Shown here: positions 33,669-45,300 of the stretch, in pieces
Layout of the letters: the number at the start of each line of letters is the position of its first letter
How positions within the stretch are numbered: the stretch's first letter is position 1
NCBI GenBank assembly: GCA_015832175.1
Contig: WJXW01000005.1
Span: forward strand, 1,302,001-1,366,000
Length of the DNA stretch: 64,000 nt
Direction: 5' to 3'
From: Paraphaeosphaeria minitans
Lineage: Eukaryota; Ascomycota; Dothideomycetes; Pleosporales; Didymosphaeriaceae
Notes under the pieces: model-generated
What the model saw: only the letters and a program-made list of their open reading frames with translations
The model's database searches: none
Told to the model about the DNA's origin: nothing
Made by a program: the position numbers and the translations under genes

Positions 33669-34718
33669 TTACAAAGCCGCCGGCTCTGCCTGGGATCTTT
33701 CGATCTCACTCCAACTTCGCATCCTCCTCTTCTCCTGGTCCCACAGGTCTCCTTTGACCCCATGCGTCCATATCCACTGATCGCACAAGATCAGGTCCTC
33801 TTCATCGCCATAGAAACTCCTCGGAACATCAGCCTCCCATATCGTCACTTTGTCATCTGATGACCAATCCCGGGTGGACTGTGGCGTGCGGTGATTGTTG
33901 TTCACATCCACCAACACAATATCAATGTGCCTGCCATTATGCCTGTCGAAGAACTCGTCGATGTGTTTAGCGTTGAGATTTTTGGGGCGAAGAATGAATA
34001 GCTTCTCCAGAGAAGACACCATGAAGTAAAAGTCGAGGTGCGTAGGCTCCATGTCGTTCGCCGTCATGGCCAGACGCTTGAGGTTGGGCGGCGGGTATCG
34101 AAAATAGTCTGACGTGTCGTAGCTGCATACCAACTCCTCCAGGTTCGGCATGTGGAGGAAAATGTTGCGCCTGCTGCAGTGGGGCTTCAGAAGCGCCTGT
34201 TCCGAAGCAGGCACGTAGACTGGGTTGATGTCGATAACCAGCCGCTTCAAGGTTGATCCCACGGCGAGGCAAAGATCTATGACGTGAGGCAGGCGAACTC
34301 GAGGCGTCATTCCGCAGTTCTCTGTCTTTTCTGGTGACAAGAACAGAGAGACGACATGCTGCGGGATGTCGGCCTCATTGAAAATCTCTTCGTTCCGCCC
34401 GGCCTGCCCATATTCGAGGGATAACGGGTGATGGCCCAAATCCAGTCCCAGCGTTCTGCGGAAGTGATGGTGCCTCATGACATCGTTCAGGTACAAGCAA
34501 TTCGCATATAGACGTCGTGATGCGCATAGGTAGACTGTCCTCGATACCAGCGTTAAGGCGCGCAGCGCTTTTGTAGTTGAATGCGAGGGTTCGTAGGCAA
34601 CAGGCAACCGACCGTCTCGAGTGCCGACAAGTTGGTCCAAGATATTCAAGAACAGCTCCACTGGCAAGGATCCAAAAGCATTCGGTGTGCGCGTATCCGA
34701 TGCCGCGAGTGGTGGCAT
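33669..34718 (-). CDS. F-box-like fungal protein
   Basis: A single frame of 349 codons with no evident intron. The N-terminus (FGSLPVELFLNILDQL... KALRALTLVSRTVYLCASRRLY) matches the F-box helix pattern LPxELxxxIxxxL followed by LxxVSRxxYxxxxxxLY. The rest has loosely spaced Leu-rich segments (LKRLVIDINPVYV, NLEELVCSYDTSDYF, NLKRLAMTANDMEP, LEKLFILRPKNL) resembling degenerate leucine-rich repeats, as in many fungal F-box proteins. It presumably couples a substrate to Skp1-Cullin-F-box ligase. It lies between hxnY and a histidine phosphatase, with no sign of belonging to the pathway. Confidence 0.75.
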   Translation of the reverse strand: MPPLAASDTRTPNAFGSLPVELFLNILDQLVGTRDGRLPVAYEPSHSTTKALRALTLVSRTVYLCASRRLYANCLYLNDVMRHHHFRRTLGLDLGHHPLSLEYGQAGRNEEIFNEADIPQHVVSLFLSPEKTENCGMTPRVRLPHVIDLCLAVGSTLKRLVIDINPVYVPASEQALLKPHCSRRNIFLHMPNLEELVCSYDTSDYFRYPPPNLKRLAMTANDMEPTHLDFYFMVSSLEKLFILRPKNLNAKHIDEFFDRHNGRHIDIVLVDVNNNHRTPQSTRDWSSDDKVTIWEADVPRSFYGDEEDLILCDQWIWTHGVKGDLWDQEKRRMRSWSEIERSQAEPAAL

Positions 34719-35051
34719 GGTGAGTTTGCAAGATGCTGGTTGCCAAAAAGGTTGAGGTGTCGGAGAGCGGGTTAGAAAAAGAGGAAGTCCAGCCGACGCG
34801 ATACGGTAGGTACCGTACGGTAAGTCTAGGTGGAAGCGGCCTCAACGTTACCTACTCGAACGATCACGTGCCAAACGGTCGGGCCAACACTTCCCTCTTG
34901 AGCGCAACGGCCACTCTTTGCGGCTTCACGAATCGACGTACGAGAGGGCCGACAGCCATGCTTCACGTGCCAAACGAACGATTGTTGAGCGTCCATCCTC
35001 TTACTTACGTCCTCTGAGCATGTCAGGCGTGTTGAAGCTCACAGGTCTTTC
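34719..35051. other. Intergenic with palindromic GGTACCGTACGG motif
   Basis: The sequence at about 34804-34823 (GGTAGGTACCGTACGGTAAG) is similar to motifs at 17164-17175 and 17205-17215, so it is a dispersed simple motif in this genome. No gene seen. Confidence 0.45.
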
Positions 35052-36775
35052 TCACTTCGGCACAGTTCCGTCTACGTCGCGCCCGTCATTTACAACGTCG
35101 TAATCGCCAAAGCAAGCCTTTCCATAATTCGCCCGCTCTTTTGCCTTCTCCTGGGACTTGATGAAGTGCTCTAAAGGACACATTTCATCCGCACGTCCCT
35201 TGCAAGCACCTCCCCTGATCGAAGACAATGGTAGTAACCCGCCATTTAGTCTCATACGCACGAATCGATGCTTCGAGTTCTTCAACCCTTCGTCGCTCTC
35301 GTATCCGTACTGTGACGCGTAATAACGAACGCGTTCATGTTTTTCAGGCTTTGGATTGGCCGAGTCACATCCGATGACCTCTGTGACCAGCCGCGCCGTG
35401 AACGGGGCCATGTGCGCGACGCGGAACAGGCGATCCTTCTTTGGCGGGTACGTCTTGAGGTCTGGTACCTGCCTAAAATAGTCCACGCTCAGCGCGGTGA
35501 TCGCAGCCAGAATCATCTTGTCGTGAGTGAAGTCGGCGTAGAATTTCATGCCTAACGGGAACGCATCTTCGTTGTCTGTGAGACTGCTGTTGACACTGGT
35601 ATCGCTCTCCATGATGAGCTTCCCTTGTAGCCTTGCAAGCATTTCTTCCACATATCCGATGCCTTGTGATCTTGCTGTCGGATTGCCGAAAGAGTGCTTG
35701 TAGAAGAAGCGAATGTCTAGACTTTGTTCGAAGCCATCCCACTCGTCCCGAGTGAAGAGGTTGCAGAACTCAGAAACTCCGAGGAACTGAGTCTCATAGG
35801 CGCAGAGGAGCTGCATGGCGTACGTGCTCTTGATATCTAGATCAAAATGCTTCGGCGTGTATTTTGACAAACGCTTTGTGGTGTGGGGTAGATAGAGGCC
35901 TGCATAATTCCACATATGGTCATCCCCAATAGTACCGATACCGTGCGCTTCGGAGTTGTTGCAACAATGATGAGCTGGCACAATATTAGCAATAGTCTGA
36001 ACGCTTGCCATTAAGGAGCATGCTCACCTGCTAGAGTGTTATTCCATGGTACGGGATCTACCTCGGGTATTATGAGTGTGCGGAAAGCGTCTGTCCAATT
36101 CGACGAGAATTGCGCCGACTCTTGGTAGCTGGGTCCAAAGAAACCTAGAGCCCAGTTCGTCATGCTGTTGTGCATTCTGCTTTGCGATGGAGTTCGCAAC
36201 AGCGGTCTCCTATCCACATCCTCGGGTTGGTATCCGAGCTGTCCTGCCGAAGCATTGTACAGCAGTCGGCCATATACATTCCAAAATTGAACGCCGGATG
36301 CAATCTCAGCCATGGCACCAGTTCCCGTGAGATATTCGCCACCGAGAGTATTCCGCCACGAGTTCAGAAAGGCCAAAGGACCCTTGAAATGCTCACCATC
36401 TTTGGAAGCTTCCATCACCTTCTCCGTGAATCTTTCGATATTTAATCCGTCTTGCGCATCTCCTGGGTGGGGAAACCTCTCAGCGTGCCTTTGCAGCAGA
36501 TGCACCTGCTCGATCTGGCAGCCATTGGGCAGTCCGACCTTCTTCACCCCAAATAGCCCTGGCGCATTGTACTTGTACGTGGAAAGTTGTCCCCAATGAT
36601 GGGAAATGTAATCTACATCGTCGATTGTCGATTCCAAAGGCCGCAGGGGCTGTTGTGCTGCATCTTCGTGTTGTAGCGCGAACGCGTGCGCGACTGTTGC
36701 AATGAAGATGGCGCAAAAGATAGCGCGGACGGATATGCCTCGTATCAAATACATTGAAAGAAGGAAGATGACCAT
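35052..36775 (-). CDS. Secreted histidine acid phosphatase (phytase-like)
   Basis: Exons 36775-36028 and 35974-35052 (556 residues). The 53-nt intron has a GCTAAT branch site and joins NNTLA to AHHCCNNSEAH. The N-terminus (LIRGISVRAIFCAIFIATVAHAFA) contains a signal peptide. The catalytic motif is RHAERFP, where most members have RHGxRxP. The acid-base HD pair is in YADFTHDKM. The protein is Cys-rich and has N-glycosylation sequons (NNT, NAS, NWT), as expected for an extracellular enzyme. It would release phosphate from phytate or other phosphomonoesters outside the cell. Phytase as opposed to general acid phosphatase cannot be decided. The start may be internal, because MVIFLLSMYLIRG adds a second hydrophobic run before the signal core. 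Confidence 0.85.
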
Positions 36776-37223
36776 ATGTCGCTTTCTTCGACGCAGTTGA
36801 GACGTTCATCGCGAAGGGAAAAGTTGGATGTTTTCAAGTGACGTCATCTTCCATGCATCGCGGCACTTGCCTTGGATGAATGATCAATGAAACATTTCGA
36901 GTCGTTCTAGAACACCACAAAAACCTGCCAACCTTCGCTTCTTTCTATCTCAATCGCTTTAACTCCCTCAGCAGGTAGTATTCGGGAAGTTCACGGTCGC
37001 GCACAATGCTCTCAGTCGATCAAAGCCATTGGTTCTGAGCTTTGCGGCTTGCGAAATCCAGCCAATTGGGGGCCAAGATTTTATGACTTACCGAGAAGCA
37101 TAGACTGATTGAAGAAATGATGGACCATATAAGTGCATGTGTAATGTTTACTGTGTTGTAAACCCACAGCACCAGTTTCTGGGAATCACTATTGTCCCAC
37201 AGACTCCAGCATCAAAGATCATC
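36776..37223. other. Intergenic, no confident gene
   Basis: About 450 bases of promoter-like sequence for the phosphatase. No motif recognised. Confidence 0.45.
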
Positions 37224-37511
37224 ATGAGCGAATACAGACTACCGGACGTCATCAAAGTTGATGGGTTGTGGAGGAAGGCGAAGTTTTTCGTGACGATAGT
37301 GGTGGATGATGAGATGATCAAGGATGGGTATGAGAGTGTCCTCGTATTGGACAAGGAGATCAAGGCTGGAGACAAGCCGCCGTCGAAACAGCGGCTGCGC
37401 TTCCGATCTTGGTCAACTTGTGAGATTGGTAACGCTTATCACGAGAAACCGATCAATAGACTTGATCTAGAAGAAATGCGATTGAATCGTAAATACATGG
37501 TACTTCTCTAA
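37224..37511 (+). CDS. Small hypothetical protein
   Basis: A frame of 95 codons from ATG 37224 (MSEYRLPDVIKVDGLWRKAK) to TAA 37509-37511, rich in charged residues, with no signal peptide or membrane segment. The open frame extends 29 codons upstream to another ATG, but that part is not protein-like. Composition and codon use look plausible. No family recognised and no nearby partner. Confidence 0.35.
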   Translation: MSEYRLPDVIKVDGLWRKAKFFVTIVVDDEMIKDGYESVLVLDKEIKAGDKPPSKQRLRFRSWSTCEIGNAYHEKPINRLDLEEMRLNRKYMVLL

Positions 37512-37558
37512 CATTCATGGAGGACTGCACGCTACAGCATCAAGAAAGGCTCACTTAT

Positions 37559-37978
37559 TCAAGCCAGATTAAAAAAAGCAACAGATGTCCGATGGTCTGG
37601 GGAGTTGCGGGGCCGGTGTGGACTTCGTCGATCGCGGTTGCCAAAGAGAAAGGGTGGCGGGTTCAGCAGCTGTGCTGTCTGTCGAGACGATGCTTGCACA
37701 GGGGCTCTCTCGGTTGTGGAGAGCGAGCATGAACTTGATGATCCCCCCGACATGATTCTTCCTCCGTTTGCAGGTTCATCGTAGGCCAGCGCTATGCCAG
37801 CGTCGTGCCAGCTGTGGCCAGAGAAGGGCGAAATACGTACGATATATCGGTCGATCACACGACGGCTGCTGTCTCGTAGCTCCATACACTTCCCTATGAC
37901 GTACTGGGCGAGCCTGAAGAGGATGTGCTGGGGCTCGAGAAGAGTGACACCCATGGAGTAGTTTCGCTTACCGCCCAT
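37559..37978 (-). CDS. Small hypothetical protein, probably spliced
   Basis: The frame starts at ATG 37978. Its first ~45 residues (MGGKRNYSMGVTLLEPQHIL, then FRLAQYVIGKCMELRDSS) look like folded-protein sequence. The rest of the frame is Ser/Pro/Arg-rich, and a GTACGT donor lies right after RYI, so the true gene probably continues by splicing. I could not place the acceptor. No family recognised. Confidence 0.3.
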   Translation of the reverse strand: MGGKRNYSMGVTLLEPQHILFRLAQYVIGKCMELRDSSRRVIDRYIVRISPFSGHSWHDAGIALAYDEPANGGRIMSGGSSSSCSLSTTERAPVQASSRQTAQLLNPPPFLFGNRDRRSPHRPRNSPDHRTSVAFFNLA

Positions 37979-38302
37979 CTTTGTTCCCGGGAATCGAGGC
38001 CGTTGGGATTAACTTTGATGTTGTAGTATCCAAAGCAAATTATGGAAGTATAGTACAAAGGTAGTCCGCATGCATACTACTACTTCTGTAGGCTAGTATC
38101 GTGGGACCAACGTCGTTGCATTTCTCGACGCGTATCGGCGATATTGTGTCATTCACGCTCTTAGGATCATCATCAAGGATAAAGTATCTCTGTATGATAT
38201 AATCAAAATCATAAGAAGGGTGTACCCAGCAGTTAGATCAACTGTCTGTACGCCCAACGCCGTATCGTAACATCATTGCGCGTCCTCGAAAATACATTGC
38301 AC
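37979..38302. other. Intergenic, no gene seen
   Basis: AT-rich 324 bases downstream of the regulator gene. Likely 3' untranslated region. Confidence 0.4.
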
Positions 38303-41300
38303 TTACGACATCCCTCCTCCGCCCACCAACCTCCACTGCACCAGACCTCTGAGCACCATCATCCCATCATGCACAACGGCCCATCGCACCTTCCCTAGAC
38401 ACCGACTGACGACAGCAGCCAGTCCATTCGTCCCTCTCTTGCCCATACCTCCCGCAATACCTCTTTCGTAGCCAGCCTCCAAGAGCCTCTCCCCATCGCT
38501 CTTCAACACTGTCTCCAGCAAGCTCGTCATCTCCGCCTGCGGGTCCCAGATAATCTCATCCTCATCTTCATCATGAGAACCAGATGAGCCCGGAGGAGAG
38601 GGACGCGCATACCACACGCCCCAAATAGTCAGCGTACCGAGGTATACCGCCCAAGGTAGGTGCCAGAGACGGCTGCCTCCGAGGTCGCTGGACGACGAGT
38701 CGGTGTCAATGACAGAAACACCTTGCTCGACGAGCGCGGCGGCATGCCAAACTGCGTTGCCGGCTTCTTTGAGGTTTTCGGCGACCCATTTCTTGACAAC
38801 TTTCTGGCTGCGAGCGTAGTCTGCTCGTGCGACGGGGCGGCCAAGGATGTGTCTTGCGCCGGCGTAGATTTGTAGGTCGAGGAACGGGGTGTGGAGGAGG
38901 ATGTGTGCAGAGTGGTACAGAGAGGAGATGGCTGTGTGGAATGCCTGGAACTCTTTGGCAATGGCATGTGTAGGAGACGGCAGGCGCGCTACATAAGATG
39001 AGCAAAACGCTTCGAAGTCGTGCGCCCAGGACTTGTATGATACTGCCAGACGGGTTTGCCAGTTGCCGAGCGGATTTACGTCGACAACAGCGAGGGATGT
39101 CTGGTCTCGCCGTTGCATGTCCCAGGCGATGGACATCAGGCCGTGTAGAAGTAGGGCTCGCGATAGTGCGTTGAGGTTCTTGGGAACGGAAACCGAAGCG
39201 GAGGGATTGAGATACATCTTCAGGCAGGATAAGAAGAGGAGGCTTGGAGGTTGCCTTTGGCGAAGCTGATGCCAGGTCTCTGCCGAGCCGGCCTCCCAGA
39301 GCGATTGATCGCATGGCAGATTCGACCGTAGTTCGAATGCCGACATACACAGTGACTGGCAGAATAGAACAGCATGCTGTGTGTCCCACATAAAGCATAG
39401 AAAGGCCAATCTCTTCTTCTGCTCAGCTTCTACCCAAGTCCGCCAATCATCTTCGAGATCGTCCGTCGCGTCTTCTAGTGTTGGTGGGCGGACTGATTGA
39501 CAGTCACTCCGCCGGATCAGGTTGATCAAAAGGCCGTGGAACAGATGGCTCATGTCATGCTGTTTTTGGCCAGCCCTGCTTTTGCCGAAACATTCGACAA
39601 GCAAGATGGTCTGCAGCACCCAGAGGTCCGGCTTCGCGGAGAATCCAGCGTTCGCGAAGATTTGTGGTCGAACGACATCGTGGATGCAGACCTAGGCATT
39701 GTTAGTTTGCAGCCACAATTTATTGACAAGCTACATTATTCCTGAAAGCCTGGACCCCGTGTTGCAATCCGAGTTACCCCCGGATATAAAACGCAACCAA
39801 CTTTGAGTCTGAGCCGAGTAAAGTGTACTTACGGCGAGTTGATGCGCATCTTTCTCCCCGTATGTAGCTCCAAGCAGTAAGACCGAAGCCAGCAGCAATG
39901 TATCGACATTACACGGGTCGAACGTCGACATATGGATCATGGGATATGTTGTGTTGAAGCGAGTGAAGAAGAGGTCGCAGTAAGTCTGGAGGGATGAGAG
40001 CGATAGAAGTGGGTGATCGCGCATGACCAGGCTGCCATCGGGAGCCGTGGGCTGAGCAATGTCGATTAGATCCAATACTAGTTGGCGGGCTAGCTCGTCG
40101 ATGATGGGCAGGCATCTTGATGGTTGTAGTAGCGACATCGGTCGCTCGAGGTCCAGCGGGGTTTGCCAGCTGCCCGGCTGTTTTGGGAAAGGATTTGAGA
40201 AGGCTTTGGCCATATGGCTCTCTGTGGTCTCCCGTTGCTCAGAGGCTTTTCGGCTTGTTTGTATGATCTCCGTCAGTGGTGGAGTGGCGAGTGCAGCTGG
40301 CGGCGACGTCTGCTGTGGAGAATCGGTTCTGTGCGAAGGATCGGAGCCGTAGTTTGCTGCTGTAGACCGAGACTTGTTGTTGTCGTCGACGATCATATGG
40401 TCAAGTTGTAGATCAAAGCCATGAGGGGGTTGGGAACCCGTATTGTTAAACTGAAATGAAGAGAATGGGTCGTTGATCACAGGCTGCATTGACGGTTGCT
40501 CAAAGCCATCAACAGAGAACAGCCATTGATAGTTGTTCATGGTAGTGAATAGGTTGTTGAAAGAGCTTGCCGTATCCGGGTTGAAGATGTCGTCAGACGG
40601 AGCATCGTTGAATATGAGAGATGCAAGAGGTTCCGGTTCAGCTTGAGGAAGATTGGTAGACCAGAACTGCTGGTCGATAGGAGATAACGATTCGGACCCA
40701 GATATTGCGTTAACGTCCAGGGCGGTAGGATGGTAGCCGCTTGCGATGCCAGAGTCGTGGTCGTCGAACGTAGAATGGCAGAGCGAAGGGTCACATGAGA
40801 GTGGAGATATTGGGGCGCCGTGTTCGTGAGACTGGAACTGGCTGAGTTCCGAGAGTGCTTGAAGTGGGTCCTCTGGCTGTGACTCGTGGGGTGCAGAGCT
40901 GGAACGCTCCTCGCCGTCGACGGAAGAATTCAAGGTAGGTTTCTTGGTTACGATCTTTCCTTCAGCGTCCTTCCACATGCGCTTGCGTGTGTTTAGGATA
41001 CCCTGACCTTTAGCCCCAGCTTCTTCGTCTTTTTGGCGGTGTCTTGCCATGTGGCGGTCTGCATGGTGTCAGCGATGTCCAACACTGAATGCATGGGCCC
41101 TACGGCAGGTAAGGTGGGAAGGAGAACTGAGACTGCAAGTCATCCACTTTTGGAGGATGCCCAAAGTGGAAAAGTGGACGCACGTGTTGGGACGATGCCC
41201 GTTTCGGCTTCTCACTCATGATGAAAGGAGACGCGGTTCCTTACCGAGCAAATCTCTCCTCTTGAAATGAGCCCTGCATCTCGAGCAGGTGAACTCGCCC

Positions 41301-41452
41301 GTAGAATGGTTGAGCAGGTGTCTTTGCAGATGCTCGGCCCTGGTGAAACTCCTGCCACATCCATCGTTTTGACAGATAAATCTCTTCTCCCCGTTCTTGC
41401 TCAAGTCTTTTCTCCTTCGTCCTCGTGGCATTGTAGAAGCTGTCGTAGCCAT
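38303..41452 (-). CDS. hxnR: C2H2 zinc-finger/fungal_trans regulator, HxnR type
   Basis: Exons 41452-41245, 41058-39833 and 39691-38303 (940 residues). The introns are 186 nt and 141 nt, longer than usual here. Near the N-terminus are two tandem C2H2 fingers: CQNDGCGRSF...HLQRHLLNH, and CSRCRAHFKRRDLLDRHMARH, the second being assembled only after the first intron is removed. The middle is a long Ser/Pro/Gln-rich region. The C-terminal half is a fungal-specific transcription factor (fungal_trans) domain with text such as CDLFFTRFNTTYPMIH and LLLASVLLLGATYGE. This two-finger plus fungal_trans architecture is that of HxnR, the nicotinate-pathway activator of A. nidulans, and the gene sits beside hxnS. 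Symbol by architecture and context. It would act in the nucleus on the divergent promoters to its right. Confidence 0.78.
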
Positions 41453-42353
41453 TATCGATGCTCAGCGCTCGAGCACAATGTGACACCCGTCTTGATCGGA
41501 CGTTGAAGGTTGGGGGGTGCGGAGATGGTATAATGGGGGTCGGAAGGGGTCCGAGACGACCTTATCCATCGTCTAGAAGCCAGCGACATCGTCGCCACGG
41601 TACTGTACAGATAGGCGCATAAACTACTCAGACAAGCCAGCACACCAATGGTCGGTAGCGCAAAAGCGCGCATGCGGATTGCGGGGTTGCTTGAGCCAGC
41701 CGATGTTCAGTGGGTGAATGGCAGAAGTGGGGTAGGAGGAAGATAAGGAGTGGGGGCATCGCGCTGCCACAATCAGTGTAGTGTGCGCGCACCGCCGCCA
41801 GAAGGCGCATGAACTACCGGATGGATGAGGCTGATGCTTGCAGTCCCACCTGTATCGTGGCTCAAGCCAGTGCCCCTGACACATCGCCATCGGCCGGCTT
41901 ACCCATTAGTCGTTTACTGCGATTAAAATGATCCGGGTTGCAGCACAGGGAGGACATGGAAGATACGGAACATTGCCGTGATAGCAACAAAGGTGCGTCG
42001 GCATCGTCGGGTTATGCACCGACTATCAAACGATACGGAGTGACTCGTTGGAAAGAGCAGTGCATCGAGGAAGTTTAGGGCCTTAACGTAAGTAGGCGCA
42101 TTTGGGCGTACGGTCGCTGTCAGGTCATTGTATTGCGAAGCCGTCCGTCAATACGTAGCAAGCCATTATCGACACCCTCGTCAATGCTTACAAATAACCA
42201 CAATAGCGATGGGTTTCTGTCCAAATGGAAATCGGGTTGCAGTCTTGCGCATCCAAGTATATCTATCATATTATCATGTACGCTATGCACAAATCGTAGA
42301 AATGCAAAGTAACGCCGCGAGACACTGAACCACATCCGTCTCCACAAGACCAT
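41453..42353. other. Intergenic between the regulator and the hydroxylase
   Basis: About 900 bases containing the regulator's promoter and the hydroxylase's 3' end. Frames of up to 90 codons on the minus strand show no motif. Confidence 0.45.
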
Positions 42354-45300
42354 CTATGACACAGCGACAAAGAAACTTGTCTCACCCTCCTTGCGCTTTA
42401 CTTCGGCCCGCCTCACCAAGTCATCTCCCACCGCCAAGCGCAATCTCTCCGCCGTGGCAGGGCTGTCAAACTTCCAGGCATCCTTGCCTACACCCCCAAG
42501 GATGCTATGCCCATTCATCTTCCTCGCCGCTTTGACGGCTTCCCTCATCGCGAAGAAGATCGTACATCCCAAGAACAAGGGAGGCTCGCCAATGCCTTTG
42601 CTGCTTTGCACACTGCGCAGATGGTTCCACGACAGGGGATTGCCGTCACTGTCTGTCCGCAGCATGCTCACGTTGAACACCTGCGGTATATCGCTGAAGC
42701 CAGGAATCTTGTATGTGCCTGGACCGCGGGTAAAGAGCTCGCCCGACCGCGTCCAGAGCGATTCTTCCATCGTGAAGAGACCTTGGCCTTGGACGAAGGC
42801 GCCTTCGATTTGACCGTAATCGATTGCAGGGTTGATAGAGTTGCCAACATCCTGAGTGAAGTTAGCGATGTTGCATGCAAACAGCAACAGGTCTTACCAT
42901 CAACAAGTCGGTTCTCAAAACAGTGGAATCTCCAGTCAGTAAATCGACTTCGACCTCCGAACAACCCGCGCCTTGCGTGAAGTAATAGTACATGGGCTTG
43001 ACGGTGTTGATATCATAGTTGCCCCACTGGTACCCAATTCTAGGCATCTTCCAGAAGCCGTTGGCTGCCAGGTTGACTCGATCGAGGTAGGCAGCGTGGA
43101 CGATTTCCTTGAGCGGCGCATCCTTGCCTAGCTTCTCGCGATATGGCTTCAGACGTTCGTTGAGTTGATCACATGCATTCTTGACTGCCATACCATTGAG
43201 GTCGGATCCTGATGAGGCGGCTGTGGGTGAAGCGTTCGCGATCTGATATGTGGAACTGTCTTGTGTGAAGATCGCGTCGAGCGGGGTGCCCAATTCTTGT
43301 GCAGCGATCTGACACATCTTTGTGTACAAACCTTGGCCCATCTCAGTACCACCGTGATGTAACAGTACACTGCCATCGTGATAAATCTGGACGTATGCGC
43401 CAGCCTGGTTCAGATGCAAAGCTGTTGCAAAACTGAGGCCGAATTTGGTAGGCACGAGGCATATGCCGCGCTTCTTCCAGGGGTTCTTCGCGTTGAAATC
43501 TTCGACTGCCTTCTTTCGCTTCTCATAATCGGCAGACTTTGACAGCTGCTCTAGGATCATTGGAACATGCCAGTCTTCGTCGATGTGTTGTAGGAAAGGA
43601 GTATGCTCCCCGATCTTGTAGAGGTTCTTCTGGCGCAACTCGTCAATATCCATTCCTAGTCCTTCTGCGATGTTGTACATGATCGTTTCAGAGAAATATT
43701 GGCCCTGAGGCGCACCGAATCCGCGGTAAGCCGTGTTGCTGTGGATGTTTGTTTTGCAAACGTGGCCTCGAAGGAGGACATTAGGACACTCATAGGAATT
43801 ATCGAAGTGCGTGAGGCAGCGGTCCATGACAGCACCAGACATGTCTTGCGAAAAGCCCGCATTGTCGTACACATCTGCCTCCATAGCAAGCAAAGTCCCC
43901 TCTTTCGATACACCCACTTTCCAGCGTGCCTGAACAGGATGTCTCTGCCCACTGAGAAGCATGTCTTCATCGCGATTAAGCATTAATCGCATCGGGCGCT
44001 TCTCCTTCTTCGCTGCGATAGCGAGGTAGCAAGCGAAAGGAACACTGCGTGACTCTTTGCCACCGAAACCTCCACCCATACGCTTGACCCGTGCGTTGAT
44101 GCGGTTGCTCGGGACTCCGGTGACGGCAGACACGAACTCTTGAGTCTCCATAGTGTTCTGCGTTGATGACCAAACCTCCATGCAGCCGTCTTCGCCAGAA
44201 GGAATTACAAGCGCAGCATTAGTCTCGAGGTAGAAGTGTTCCTGGACTTGGTGTCAGCTACGTATAGTTGCAAATGCTGACAGATGCTTACCTGTCCGCC
44301 CATTCGGGTCTGCCCTTCGAATATTCTGTCGCACTTCGCGAAAGCTTCATCCATCTTGTCTTCAAGAGCAAGACCTTTCTTTAGAAGTTTGCCATGTGGG
44401 AAGAAGCTGTTCGCTTCAATAGCCTCGTCTATGGTCAGGATCGCAGGCAGAGGTTTGTATTCAACCTTGACTGCCTTCGCTGCAGCTTGCGCTTCCAGTG
44501 CGGTCTCAGCATATACCATTCCAATGACTTGCCCATGATGCCGAACTTCTCCGTCGGCAAAAAATGGCTCATCTTTTTTTATGGATCCCCAGATGTTCTG
44601 ATCCTTCGGAAGACAGTCTTTGTCGAGGTACCCAACTACGCCGCTCATGGCCAGAGCAGGCTCCCAATCGACGCTGAGTAGCTTTGCATGCGCTTTTGAA
44701 GAGAGAACCAAGCCGCCGTAAAGCTCACGCTCAAAGTGAGGCATGTCGTCGATGTACTCCGCCTCTCCAGTGCATTGCTTCAGTGCAGAGAGATGGGCGA
44801 TTTGTTTGCCGACGATCCGCAGCTCATATGGGTTCACATCATCGCGCACACCCGTCGAGATGGCACGGTGGATTTCGTCAATGACATTTGTATCCACGTC
44901 ACCAAGTCCAAGTTCAGCGGCAGACTCATGCCAGAAACGGAAGAACAGCGACAGAGTCAAAGTCTTGCGATAGTCGGCCATGCCACCAGGAACTGTGAAG
45001 GGAAGGTCGTAGTCTTCAAGTAGGCCGGCCAACGCGATGTCCAACGTTTCGGAGTTGAACCAACGCTTACCTAGTAATGCTGCTTGCGTCTTCGGAGATT
45101 GTTTAGTTGTTGGAGCCATGCCACCATATACGATTGAGAGTTCTTGAATATTGTCATATTCATCGAGCCTTACTCGGAAGGCGGCGGTAACAATTGCAAT
45201 ATCGTCATCCTTCCTCTTGGCTTGCTTATACGCTTTGAATACCTCGCGTACGTTGGGTGCTGGTAAAGGTATCCTGATGCGACTCAGCGCTGCATCCGGC

